Source of the DNA: Luteimonas granuli
Lineage (GTDB): Bacteria > Pseudomonadota > Gammaproteobacteria > Xanthomonadales > Xanthomonadaceae
Assembly (NCBI RefSeq): GCF_007795095.1
Contig: NZ_CP042218.1
Coordinates: 2,707,001 to 2,771,000, forward strand
DNA length: 64,000 nt
Reading direction: 5' to 3'
The notes beneath the pieces are model-generated. The model saw only the letters and a list, made by a program, of their open reading frames with translations, was not told where the DNA came from and searched no databases. Shown in pieces: positions 1-7,099 of this stretch. The stretch's first letter is position 1; each line of letters starts with the position of its first letter. The position numbers and the translations under genes were made by a program.

Positions 1-375
1 CGCGACATGGACCCGGCCGCGCACATCGAAGCCGGTCGGGCCCTGGCCGGGCTGCGCGACGAAGGCGTGCTGATCGTTGGCAGCGGCATGAGCTTCCACA
101 ACATGCGTGGCTACGGCGACCCGCGATACACGCCGGTCTCGGCAAAGTTCGACGAGTGGCTGACCGCAGCGGTCGAAAGCGACACGCAACAGCGCGAGGC
201 CTTGCTGCTCCAGTGGGCGTCCGCCCCGCATGCGCGCGACAGCCATCCGCCCGGTGGCGAGGAGCATCTGCTGCCGCTGCTGGTCGCCGCCGGCGCCGGC
301 GCCGCCTCCGAAGGCCGCAAGGTCTACTCCGAGGAAGTCATGAAGACCACGCTTTCCGCATTCCGCTTCGGCTGA
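1..375 (+). CDS. ygiD: 4,5-DOPA-type extradiol dioxygenase, C-terminal part (5' end outside window)
   Basis: Frame 1 is open from the first base and stops at 373-375, giving the last ~124 residues of a LigB/YgiD-type extradiol ring-cleavage dioxygenase. Recognisable stretches are GSGMSFHNM near residues 26-34 of the fragment, the ASAPHARDSHPPGGEEHLLPL block that carries the C-terminal conserved His, and the closing SAFRFG. The family is a Zn/Fe-dependent dioxygenase acting on catechol-like substrates; the true substrate here is unknown. The N-terminal half with the remaining metal ligands lies outside the window. The stop codon lies directly at the junction with an aldo/keto reductase remnant, so the region downstream has been rearranged. 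Family call confident; substrate inferred. Confidence 0.85.
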   Translation, partial: RDMDPAAHIEAGRALAGLRDEGVLIVGSGMSFHNMRGYGDPRYTPVSAKFDEWLTAAVESDTQQREALLLQWASAPHARDSHPPGGEEHLLPLLVAAGAGAASEGRKVYSEEVMKTTLSAFRFG

Positions 376-553
376 TCGCACCGCTCGTTTTCGGCGGCAA
401 TGTCTTCGGCTGGACCGCCGACGAGGCCACGTCGTTCACGCTGCTCGACCGTTTCGTCGAGCGCGGCTTCCAACGCCATCGACACCGCCGACGTCTACTC
501 GTCCTGGGGCCCGGGCCTGAGCGGCGGCGAGTCCGAGACCGTCATCGGCTCGA
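376..553 (+). pseudogene. aldo/keto reductase remnant (truncated at both ends, frameshifted)
   Basis: Bases 376-470 in frame 3 read LIAPLVFGGNVFGWTADEA and onward to VERGF. From ~475 frame 1 continues with NAIDTADVYSSW and GGESETVIG. Together these match the N-terminal ~60 residues of the aldo/keto reductase family, including the IDTADVY motif with the catalytic Asp and Tyr. The first ~10 residues are missing, an extra C near 473 shifts the frame, and homology stops abruptly at ~553 where the antisense end of the DUF6522 gene begins. About 80% of a normal ~320-residue enzyme is absent, so no function is expected. It looks like a deletion scar between the dioxygenase and the DUF6522 gene. Confidence 0.75.
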
Positions 554-788
554 CCGGGCGTCCGTCGGCGTCCACGACCAGGCGCATGCGCCGGCCCTGG
601 TGGTAGAAGCTCGCGCGGTACAGCCCGTCATCCTCGCCGGTGCCGCGCTCGCACAGCACGCTGATCTTCCGGATTTCCATCAGCCGGCGGAACTCGGCCA
701 CGTCAAGTCCGAGGCCGCGTGCCACCAGGGCGCCGTCGACCTCGATGGACGGTTGTCCGGCAAGCTCGATCGGAATGGGATTGCGCAC
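495..788 (-). CDS. DUF6522 family protein
   Basis: A 97-residue soluble protein with the DUF6522 pattern: an N-terminal strand with IELAG and IEVDGALVARGLGLD, then RRLMEIRKISVLCERGTGEDDG, then a strand-rich end with YHQGRRMRLVVDADG. Function is unknown. It starts at GTG (788), chosen because AGGGAGG lies 7 nt upstream and no ATG fits. The last ~20 residues (from about VEPMTVSDSP) are read antisense through the aldo/keto reductase remnant, so the original C-terminus was probably replaced when the deletion joined the two loci. It lies upstream of the patatin gene's 3' end on the same strand. Confidence 0.6.
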   Translation of the reverse strand: MRNPIPIELAGQPSIEVDGALVARGLGLDVAEFRRLMEIRKISVLCERGTGEDDGLYRASFYHQGRRMRLVVDADGRPVEPMTVSDSPPLRPGPQDE

Positions 789-883
789 GATGATGCCTCC
801 CTGCGGATTCCATCCAGACTCGCCGCGGCGGCGCCGCGGCGCATTGACCTGGGTCAGCCGCTCCCGTCGCTGGCGCCCGTCCT

Positions 884-1756
884 TCAGGCGTCGGGGGCAT
901 CCAGGCCCAGACGCGGGCGCAGCGCCGGCAGCGCTTCGCGCACCGCCTGCCGGCCGGCCTCGATCGCCTCGGGGGCGCGGTGGAAGTCGAGGATGCCGAT
1001 GTGCGCCACGCGCGGGCGGATGATCGCGTCCGGCGGGTCGCCGGCCATGCGGCTGCGGCTGATGCGGATCTGCATGATGTCGATGCTGGACGCGATCACG
1101 GCCATCATCGATGGCCAGCCCGCGGCGTCGGTCGCCGCATCCGTCGCACCCTGGGGGGCGCCGCGGGCGGGCAGCTCGCTGGCCAGGTCCACCGCGATCA
1201 CGACGTCGGCCTCCATCGCCCGCGCCAGCGACACCGGCACCGGGTTGACCAGGCCGCCGTCGACCAGCAGGCGGCCGCCGTACAGGACCGGCGTGAACAG
1301 CCCCGGCAGGGCGATCGACGCGCGCACGGCGTCGAGCGTCGAGCCGCTGCGCAGCCAGACCTCGGCCCCGGTGTGCAGTGCGGTGGCGGTGGCCGCGAAG
1401 GGCAGTCCCAGGTCCTGGATGTCGCGGTCGTGGAAGCGTGTGCGGAAGAAGTCCATCAGCCGCGAGCCCTTGAGCACGCCGCCGCCGAACTGGAAGTCCA
1501 TCAGCGAGAACACGGTCTTGCGCGTGAGCCCGGTGACCCAGGCCTCGAACTCGCCCAGCTGGCCGCCGGCGTGGATCGCGCCGACCAGGGCGCCGATGGA
1601 GGTCCCGGCCACGAGGTGGACCTCGATCCCGAGTGCTTCCAGCTCGCGGATGACGCCGATGTGCGCCCAGCCGCGCGCCGAGCCACCGCCCAGTGCAAGG
1701 CCGACGCAGGGCCGGATACGGTCAGGCAAGGGAAACTCCGCGGGCGCCGAAGCCAT
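884..1756 (-). CDS. patatin-like phospholipase family protein (RssA type)
   Basis: A 290-residue serine hydrolase of the bacterial patatin family. The oxyanion-hole glycine loop is GGGSARG (~23-29), the nucleophile elbow is GTSIG with Ser53, and the dyad Asp sits in DGG (~Asp166). These three elements define a Ser-Asp dyad lipase acting on acyl ester bonds of membrane lipids. No signal peptide is seen, so it is probably cytosolic or membrane-associated. Length is typical of RssA-like proteins. It is transcribed divergently from sstT; the two starts are about 35 bp apart, so their promoters must overlap. The physiological substrate is not evident from the sequence. Confidence 0.85.
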   Translation of the reverse strand: MASAPAEFPLPDRIRPCVGLALGGGSARGWAHIGVIRELEALGIEVHLVAGTSIGALVGAIHAGGQLGEFEAWVTGLTRKTVFSLMDFQFGGGVLKGSRLMDFFRTRFHDRDIQDLGLPFAATATALHTGAEVWLRSGSTLDAVRASIALPGLFTPVLYGGRLLVDGGLVNPVPVSLARAMEADVVIAVDLASELPARGAPQGATDAATDAAGWPSMMAVIASSIDIMQIRISRSRMAGDPPDAIIRPRVAHIGILDFHRAPEAIEAGRQAVREALPALRPRLGLDAPDA

Positions 1757-1792
1757 ATCATGGCGGATTGCTTACCGTCTGGCAGGTCGAAC

Positions 1793-3040
1793 ATGCTCCT
1801 CCCCGGTGTCCTGCGGCGGCCCAGCCTGGTCACGCAGATCGTGATCGGCCTCGCCGCCGGCATCCTCCTGGCCCTGGCTTCGCCCCGCGCCGGCGCGGCC
1901 GTCGGCCTGCTCGGCACGGTCTTCATTTCCGCGCTCAAGGCGGTGGCGCCGGTCCTGGTGCTGGTGCTGGTGACGGCCTCGATCGCCAACCATCGCCAGG
2001 GCCGGGACACCCGCATGCGCCCGATCCTTGCGCTCTACCTTCTGGGCACGGTGGCGGCGGCACTGGTGGGGGTGGCGGCGAGCTTCCTGTTCCCGACTGC
2101 GCTCACGCTTGCCGTGCCCGCCGACACCGCGCTCAGCGCGCCCGGCGGCATCGGCGAGGTGCTGCGCAGCCTGGTGCTGAAGGTCTTCGACAATCCGCTG
2201 GCGGCGCTGGTCGACGCCAACTACATCGGCCTGCTGGCCTGGGGCGTCGCCCTCGGCCTGGCGCTGCGCCAGGCGGGCGAAGGCACGCGCCGGGTGCTGC
2301 TCGACGTGTCCGATGCGATCACGCGCGTGGTGCGCATGGTGATCCGGCTGGCGCCGCTGGGCGTGTTCGGCATCGTGGCCTCGATCCTGGCCGAAAGCGG
2401 CCTGGCGGCGCTGCTCGACTACGCCCACCTGCTGACCGTGCTGCTCGGGGCGATGCTGTTCGTGGCCCTGGTGGCCAATCCGGCGATCGTGGCCGTGGTG
2501 ACGCGGCGCAATCCCTACCCGCTGGTGCTGCGCTGCCTGCGCGAGAGCGGGATCACGGCGTTCTTCACCCGGTCCTCGGCAGCGAACATCCCGGTCAATC
2601 TGGAGCTGTGCCGCAGGCTCGGCGTGCACCAGGAGACGTGTTCGGTGGCGGTGCCGCTCGGGGCGACCATCAACATGGCCGGCGCGGCCATCACCATCTC
2701 GGTGCTGACCCTGGCCGCGGTGAACACCCTCGGCATCGCCGTGGACCTGCCCACGGCGATGCTGCTCAGCGTGGTCGCGGCGATCGGGGCCTGCGGCGCC
2801 TCCGGCGTGCCCGGCGGCTCGCTGCTGCTGATCCCGCTGGCCTGCGGTCTGTTCGGGATCGGCGACGACATCGCCATGCAGGTGGTGGCGATCGGCTTCA
2901 TCGTGGGCGTCGTGCAGGATTCGGCCGAAACGGCGCTGAATTCGTCGACCGACGTGGTGTTCATCGCCGCCGCCTGCGGTGCGACCTCGGGGCGCGACGC
3001 GACCATGGCCGGGACCGACGGGGCGGCCGCGGAGGCGTAG
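1793..3040 (+). CDS. sstT: Na+/serine-threonine symporter SstT
   Basis: A 415-residue inner-membrane carrier of the dicarboxylate/amino acid:cation symporter family that takes up serine and threonine with sodium. The sequence follows E. coli SstT nearly block by block: [20 protein letters not shown], the [13 protein letters not shown] serine-rich re-entrant loop, [28 protein letters not shown] and the C-terminal [14 protein letters not shown]. The start at 1793 gives the family's usual short N-terminus; an in-frame ATG at 1760 would add 11 residues and overlap the divergent patatin start. It is a single gene on this strand. Confidence 0.93.
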   Translation: MLLPGVLRRPSLVTQIVIGLAAGILLALASPRAGAAVGLLGTVFISALKAVAPVLVLVLVTASIANHRQGRDTRMRPILALYLLGTVAAALVGVAASFLFPTALTLAVPADTALSAPGGIGEVLRSLVLKVFDNPLAALVDANYIGLLAWGVALGLALRQAGEGTRRVLLDVSDAITRVVRMVIRLAPLGVFGIVASILAESGLAALLDYAHLLTVLLGAMLFVALVANPAIVAVVTRRNPYPLVLRCLRESGITAFFTRSSAANIPVNLELCRRLGVHQETCSVAVPLGATINMAGAAITISVLTLAAVNTLGIAVDLPTAMLLSVVAAIGACGASGVPGGSLLLIPLACGLFGIGDDIAMQVVAIGFIVGVVQDSAETALNSSTDVVFIAAACGATSGRDATMAGTDGAAAEA

Positions 3041-3089
3041 GCCATCCGCGGCGGCCCGCGCGGCGAGGCGGGGGGCGGAGGACGCCGGG

Positions 3090-3371
3090 TCAGGACTTCT
3101 TCGCGGCCTTCGCGGCCGGGGTGGCGGCCGTCTTGCGGCTGGCGGTGCGCGAGCTGTAGGGCCGCAGCGGCGTGTTGCCCAGCACCTCGATCCGTCCGCC
3201 GGCCTTCTTGAAGGCCGCGAGATCGGACGCGATGCGCTGGCTCGTGAGCTGGGCGGCGGAGGTGGCTGCGGCGCCGCTGGACTTGCGGCGGAGCGGTGCG
3301 GTGGCGCGCGCGCGCGTGGGCGCGGGCGTGGTGGTGGCGGTGGCGGTCTTCTTCCGGGTGTTGCTGGACAT
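3090..3371 (-). CDS. small basic Lys/Ala/Thr-rich protein
   Basis: A 93-residue, strongly basic protein. The N-terminus is a Thr/Ala/Arg-rich low-complexity region, the middle (TSQRIASDLAAFKKAGGRIEVLGNTPLR) looks folded, and the tail (SRKTAATPAAKAAKKS) resembles histone-H1-like or AlgP-like basic tails. Start 3371 is supported by AGGAGT 6-8 nt upstream. No named family was recognised. A nucleic-acid-binding role is only suggested by charge. It is convergent with sstT, with 49 bp between the ends. Confidence 0.6.
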   Translation of the reverse strand: MSSNTRKKTATATTTPAPTRARATAPLRRKSSGAAATSAAQLTSQRIASDLAAFKKAGGRIEVLGNTPLRPYSSRTASRKTAATPAAKAAKKS

Positions 3372-3613
3372 CTCGACTCCTGTGGTTGGGGATCCCGTAC
3401 GGCGGCGGCCGGCGGGCCTGCGAAGGGCGGCCATGGGCAGTCGGGGGCGCGGAGCCCCTGGGAAACGGTGCGAAAGGCACCCTGGAAGGTGTACTGCCAG
3501 ACCTGGACGCGACCCGCAGCGGGCGCGTGCTTGACGTACATTTTACAAATCGCGCATTAACAAAGCGTTGCCGAGGGCTTGACACGACCCTCCGGGGCTG
3601 CCAGCGCGCGCGT
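3372..3613. other. intergenic region with short hairpins
   Basis: No gene is supported here. On either strand it holds several small GC hairpins, for example around 3448-3462 (GGGGC/GCCCC) and 3469-3483 (GGTGC/GCACC with a GAAAG loop). An unusually AT-rich patch at 3538-3568 could hold the promoter of the small basic protein gene on the minus strand, but no convincing -35/-10 pair could be assigned. Confidence 0.4.
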
Positions 3614-5377
3614 TCAGCCCAGCAGTTCCATGAATCGGGCCGCCGGCATCGGCTTTGCGATGCCGAATCCCTGGCCGCTGTCGCAGCCGGCCGTGGCGAG
3701 CCAGGCGCGCGTGGCCTCGTCCTCGATGCCTTCGGCCACCACGCTGGCGCCCAGTTCGTGGCCGAGCTGGATGGTCGCCCGCACGATCGCGCGATCGGAG
3801 GCGGAGTCCAGCACCGCCGCCACGAAGGAGCGGTCGATCTTGAGTTCGTCGGGTGCCAGACGCCGCAGGTTCACCAGCGAGGAATGGCCGACCCCGAAAT
3901 CGTCGACCGAGATCCGGATGCCGTGCGCGCGCAGGCGGGGCAGCGCCACGGCGACCCGCTCGGGCTCGCGCATCACTGCGGTCTCGGTGATCTCCAGCAT
4001 CAGGCAGTGGCCCTGGCTGCCGGTGGCCTCGATGATGGCATCCACCAGCCGCGGGTCGGCGAGGTCGTTGGCGGAGACGTTGACCGAGACGTGCAGCCGC
4101 TCGCCGGCAGCGGCCCATCGGCGGCACTGCTCAAGGCCGCAGCGTGCCAGGTAGAGCGTCATTTCACCGATGGTGTCCGTCTGCTCGGCGATCGGGACGA
4201 AGGCGTCGGGCTCCAGCGGCCCGAAACGCGGGTGCTCCCAGCGCACCAGCAGCTCGGCGCCGAGCAGGCGCCCGCTGCGGAGGTCGATCTTCGGCTGCAG
4301 GCAGTATCCGAGTTCGCCGCGGGTGATCGCGTCGCGCAGCTCGGCCATCAGCATCGTGTCCCCGGCGGCGGCGTTGCGCATGGCCCCGGCGGTGAGGCGG
4401 GAGGACGAGGCCGGGATGGCGTCGGCGACGCCACGGCGCCGGGTCAGCAGCACGACACCGGCGACCGCCGCCGCCAGCAGTGCGATCGCTCCGCTCGGGC
4501 GGACGGCCTCGCCGGCGAAACCGGGCGCGCGTCGCGGGGCCGGGTGTCCGATCCACTCCTCGTACAGCCGGTTCTGCACCCCGTCCCGCCGCAGGCGCTG
4601 GAGCGAGCGGTTGATGCGGGCCACGAGTGCGGTCTGTCCGGGCCGGACCGCGAACACGTACCGGCGCTCCAGCAGGGGCGGACTCAGCGCCACCACGTCG
4701 GACAGGCGCTGATGCCGGAGCATGTAGTGGCCGATCCCGGTCGGCACCAGTGCGTAGTCGGCTTCGCCACGCGCAACGAGGTCCAGGGTCGCGGCTTCGT
4801 TGTCGAGCGCGACCACGGTGACCCCGGTGCGGTCGAGCTCGCGCAGGGCCTCCCAGGCCAGGCCCGAGCGCTGCACGGCCACGCGCACGTTGGCGAGCCC
4901 GTCCAGCGACTCGACGGTCGGGGTCTCGTAGTGGCCGAAGAGGGCGTGGTGGCGGAGCAGGATGGGCTCGGTGAAGAGGTAGCGCTGTTCGCGTGCCTCC
5001 GACCAGAACATCGGTACCGCGTCGAGTTCGCCGCGGGCGAGGCGTTCGAGGGTGGTACTCCAGTCCCCGAGTTCGAACACCGCCTCCATGCCCAAGTCGG
5101 CGGCGACCGCGCGGACCAGCTCGACATCGAAGCCGTCGGCGCGGCCGAGCGCGTCGAGGAAATGATAGGGCGGGTAATCGGCGTCGCCACCCACGCGCAG
5201 GCGGCCCGGTGTCACCTCGCTTCCAGCCGCCGCCGCTGCAGTCGTACTCGTGACCGCCGTCACGCTCCCTTCCGTCTTCGCGCCAGCCGCGGCGGACAGC
5301 AGCAGGGCCAGTCCGAGCAGCGCGTTCAACGCGGACCGCGCCTGGCGGTGCCTTTGTCCGGTGCACTTGCCTTCCAT
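3614..5377 (-). CDS. EAL-domain protein with periplasmic substrate-binding sensor
   Basis: A 587-residue membrane protein. A signal sequence near the N-terminus (NALLGLALLLSAAAGA) precedes a type-3 extracellular solute-binding domain (~60-295; RLRVGGDADYPPYHFL, GFDVELVRAVAADLGM), then one TM helix (IALLAAAVAGVVLLT), then a cytoplasmic EAL domain (~345-587). EAL residues for c-di-GMP hydrolysis are mostly present: the signature reads AELLVRW (Glu kept, EAL changed to ELL), ITET, DDFGVG, KIDRSF, VAEGIED and QGFG. It probably senses an amino-acid-like ligand in the periplasm and controls c-di-GMP breakdown. Start 5377 has GGGGGA just upstream; an in-frame ATG at 5416 lacks one. It is monocistronic. 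Confidence 0.85.
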   Translation of the reverse strand: MEGKCTGQRHRQARSALNALLGLALLLSAAAGAKTEGSVTAVTSTTAAAAAGSEVTPGRLRVGGDADYPPYHFLDALGRADGFDVELVRAVAADLGMEAVFELGDWSTTLERLARGELDAVPMFWSEAREQRYLFTEPILLRHHALFGHYETPTVESLDGLANVRVAVQRSGLAWEALRELDRTGVTVVALDNEAATLDLVARGEADYALVPTGIGHYMLRHQRLSDVVALSPPLLERRYVFAVRPGQTALVARINRSLQRLRRDGVQNRLYEEWIGHPAPRRAPGFAGEAVRPSGAIALLAAAVAGVVLLTRRRGVADAIPASSSRLTAGAMRNAAAGDTMLMAELRDAITRGELGYCLQPKIDLRSGRLLGAELLVRWEHPRFGPLEPDAFVPIAEQTDTIGEMTLYLARCGLEQCRRWAAAGERLHVSVNVSANDLADPRLVDAIIEATGSQGHCLMLEITETAVMREPERVAVALPRLRAHGIRISVDDFGVGHSSLVNLRRLAPDELKIDRSFVAAVLDSASDRAIVRATIQLGHELGASVVAEGIEDEATRAWLATAGCDSGQGFGIAKPMPAARFMELLG

Positions 5378-5450
5378 CTGTCCCCCATGGATGGACCGCA
5401 TCCGGACTATTAGCACGGTTTGTCCGCGTTTTGATCCAGGGGGTGCCGAT

Positions 5451-5456
5451 TAAGAT
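5451..5456 (+). promoter_or_regulatory. -10-like box of a possible leaderless azlC transcript
   Basis: TAAGAT lies exactly 6 nt before the azlC ATG and no Shine-Dalgarno sequence precedes that ATG. Transcription would begin at or next to the start codon. No -35 box is recognisable, so this is inferred from position and from the same spacing at other genes in the window. Confidence 0.4.
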
Positions 5457-5462
5457 GGCCGC

Positions 5463-6131
5463 ATGAACTTCCAGCCCACACCTGCGGTGCGGATCGGCCT
5501 GTCGGTATCCGCCGCCACCGGCTTGTACGGCGTGTCCTTCGGTGCGCTCGGCGTGGCCGCGGGGCTGGACGTGGTGCAGGTGGTGGCGCTGAGCGCCCTG
5601 ATGTTCACCGGCGGTTCGCAGTTCGCCTACATCGGCGTGGTCGCGGGCGGCGGCAGCGGAGCCGCGGCCTTCGGCGCGGCCACGCTGCTGGGAGTGCGCA
5701 ACGCGGTGTACGGAATGCAGGTCAACCGCATGCTGCGTCCGCGCGGCTGGCGCCGGCTGCTCGCGGCCCAGGTCTGCATCGACGAATCCGTGGCGACCGC
5801 GGTCGGCCAGCGCGATCAGGACGAGCAGCGGCGGGGATTCTGGACCGCCGGGCTCGGCATCTACCTGCTCTGGAACCTCTGCACGGCCGCCGGCGCGCTG
5901 CTGGGCGACGCACTGGGCGATCCGCGGCGCTGGGGCCTGGATGGTGCGGCGGTGGCGGCGTTCCTCGGCCTGCTCTGGCCACGACTGTCGGCGCGCGAAC
6001 CGATCGCGATCGCCGTGGTGTGCGCGCTGGCCACCGTGCTGGCCGTGCCCTTCGTTCCGCCCGGAGTGCCGATCCTGATCGCGGCGTCGGTCGCGGCCGC
6101 ATGGGGCTGGCGTGGCGGGGAGACCGCCTGA
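5463..6131 (+). CDS. azlC: AzlC-type branched-chain amino acid exporter, large subunit
   Basis: A 222-residue integral membrane protein of the AzlC/YgaZ family. Typical features are GVSFGALGVAAGL near the N-terminus, the MFTGGSQFAYIG stretch and LLGVRNAVYGMQVNR. In the family it pairs with AzlD/YgaH to export branched-chain amino acids (valine, leucine and related compounds). Its stop overlaps the azlD start (TGATG at 6129-6133), so the two are translationally coupled. No SD precedes the ATG; see the -10-like box 6 nt upstream. Confidence 0.88.
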   Translation: MNFQPTPAVRIGLSVSAATGLYGVSFGALGVAAGLDVVQVVALSALMFTGGSQFAYIGVVAGGGSGAAAFGAATLLGVRNAVYGMQVNRMLRPRGWRRLLAAQVCIDESVATAVGQRDQDEQRRGFWTAGLGIYLLWNLCTAAGALLGDALGDPRRWGLDGAAVAAFLGLLWPRLSAREPIAIAVVCALATVLAVPFVPPGVPILIAASVAAAWGWRGGETA

Positions 6132-6433
6132 TGTCGCCATGGGGCTGGATCCTGCTGGCCAGCGCGGCGGCATACGCGACCAAGTTCGCCGGCTTCCTGG
6201 TGCCGCCGCGCTGGCTTGACGCACCGCGCGCGCGCGCCGCGGCGATCGCGCTGACCATCGGCCTGCTGGCCTCGCTGACCGCGGTCAACACCTTCGCCAG
6301 CGGGCAGGCGCTGGCCTTCGACGCGCGCATCGCGGCGCTGCTGGCGGCCGGGGTCGCGCTGGCGCTGCGCGCGCCGTTCCTGCTGGTGGTCGTGACAGGT
6401 GCGGTGGCGGCGGCGGTGGTGCGGCTGTTCTGA
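6131..6433 (+). CDS. azlD: AzlD-type branched-chain amino acid exporter, small subunit
   Basis: A 100-residue, very hydrophobic protein with three to four predicted TM helices and the AzlD/YgaH pattern: N-terminal ATKFAGFLVP, a central TAVNTFASG, and a C-terminal VVVTGAVAAAVVRLF. It forms the exporter with AzlC. It starts on the A of the azlC TGA and ends 5 bp before the convergent peroxiredoxin gene. Confidence 0.88.
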   Translation: MSPWGWILLASAAAYATKFAGFLVPPRWLDAPRARAAAIALTIGLLASLTAVNTFASGQALAFDARIAALLAAGVALALRAPFLLVVVTGAVAAAVVRLF

Positions 6434-6437
6434 AGCG

Positions 6438-6986
6438 TCAGTCCGGATCGCCCGGAATGCTCTCGAGCATACGCTTCACGTGCTGCGCCGGGTTCATGTC
6501 CGAATGCACCGCGAGTACCCGCCCGTTCCGGTCGATCAGGTAGGAGGTGCGGCTGGACCTCTCCGGATTGCGTTCCATCACGGCGGAATACCGGGCGGAG
6601 ATCTTCGCGCCTTCGTCGGCGGCGACCGGGAACCGGCCTGCGCAGGTGGCCGTGTCGGCGGAGAACGCGCGCAACTGGTCGATGTTGCCTGCGGTCACTC
6701 CGATCACGGACACGCCGCGGGCCTTGAAGTCGTCGATGGCCTGGGAGAACAGTGCGGCCTCCACGTTGCAACCGGGGGTGTTCGCGGCGGGAAAGAAGTA
6801 CAGCACCACCGGGCCGTCGCGCAGTGCCCTGGACAGCGAGTATTCGAAGGGTTCGCCCGCCAGCCAGGCCGGCGCGGTGAAGTCGGGCGCGGCATCGCCC
6901 GGCTGCAGCGTGGCGCGCGCCTGGAACGAACAGGCCGATGCCAGGGCCAGCGAGGCGATGACGAGGCTGCGCTTGAAGCGGTTCAT
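6438..6986 (-). CDS. exported peroxiredoxin (AhpC/TSA, Bcp-like)
   Basis: A 182-residue thioredoxin-fold peroxidase. A hydrophobic N-terminus (LVIASLALASACSFQARA) indicates export; a Cys at 19 gives a weak lipobox (ASAC), but cleavage after ARA is also possible. The peroxidatic Cys73 lies in FFPAANTPGCNVEA, matching the PxxxTxxC site. The usual Bcp resolving Cys five residues later is replaced (EAALF); Cys115 (DTATCAGRF) is the only other candidate. It would reduce peroxides outside the cytoplasm. Start 6986 is chosen for GAGGAG 6-7 nt upstream. CATAAT on the minus strand (7015-7020) is a plausible -10. Confidence 0.82.
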   Translation of the reverse strand: MNRFKRSLVIASLALASACSFQARATLQPGDAAPDFTAPAWLAGEPFEYSLSRALRDGPVVLYFFPAANTPGCNVEAALFSQAIDDFKARGVSVIGVTAGNIDQLRAFSADTATCAGRFPVAADEGAKISARYSAVMERNPERSSRTSYLIDRNGRVLAVHSDMNPAQHVKRMLESIPGDPD

Positions 6987-7087
6987 GGTGGGCTCCTCAG
7001 GGGGTGGCGGATCGATTATGGACCGGGGCGCGCGCATCGCATCCGGCCGGGATGCGCAGGGATGCGCAGGATGCCACCGTGAGCGGT

Positions 7088-7093
7088 TATCGT
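7088..7093 (+). promoter_or_regulatory. -10-like box 6 nt before the Ca2+ ATPase start
   Basis: TATCGT is followed by 6 nt and the ATG at 7100; no Shine-Dalgarno is present. It fits the leaderless spacing seen elsewhere in the window but matches the -10 consensus weakly. It also supports 7100, rather than the upstream in-frame ATG at 7004, as the start. Confidence 0.3.
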
Positions 7094-7099
7094 CCGGTC

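Noticed and set aside
3460-3520. GGGAAACGGTGCGAAAGGCACC resembles part of a cobalamin riboswitch
   Set aside because: No B12 box or complete core, and no plus-strand gene follows it.
3372-3541. Minus-strand frame beginning MYVKHAPAAGRVQVWQ
   Set aside because: It lacks an SD and continues as the shadow of the small basic protein and sstT genes; only the first ~45 codons look protein-like, not enough to call.
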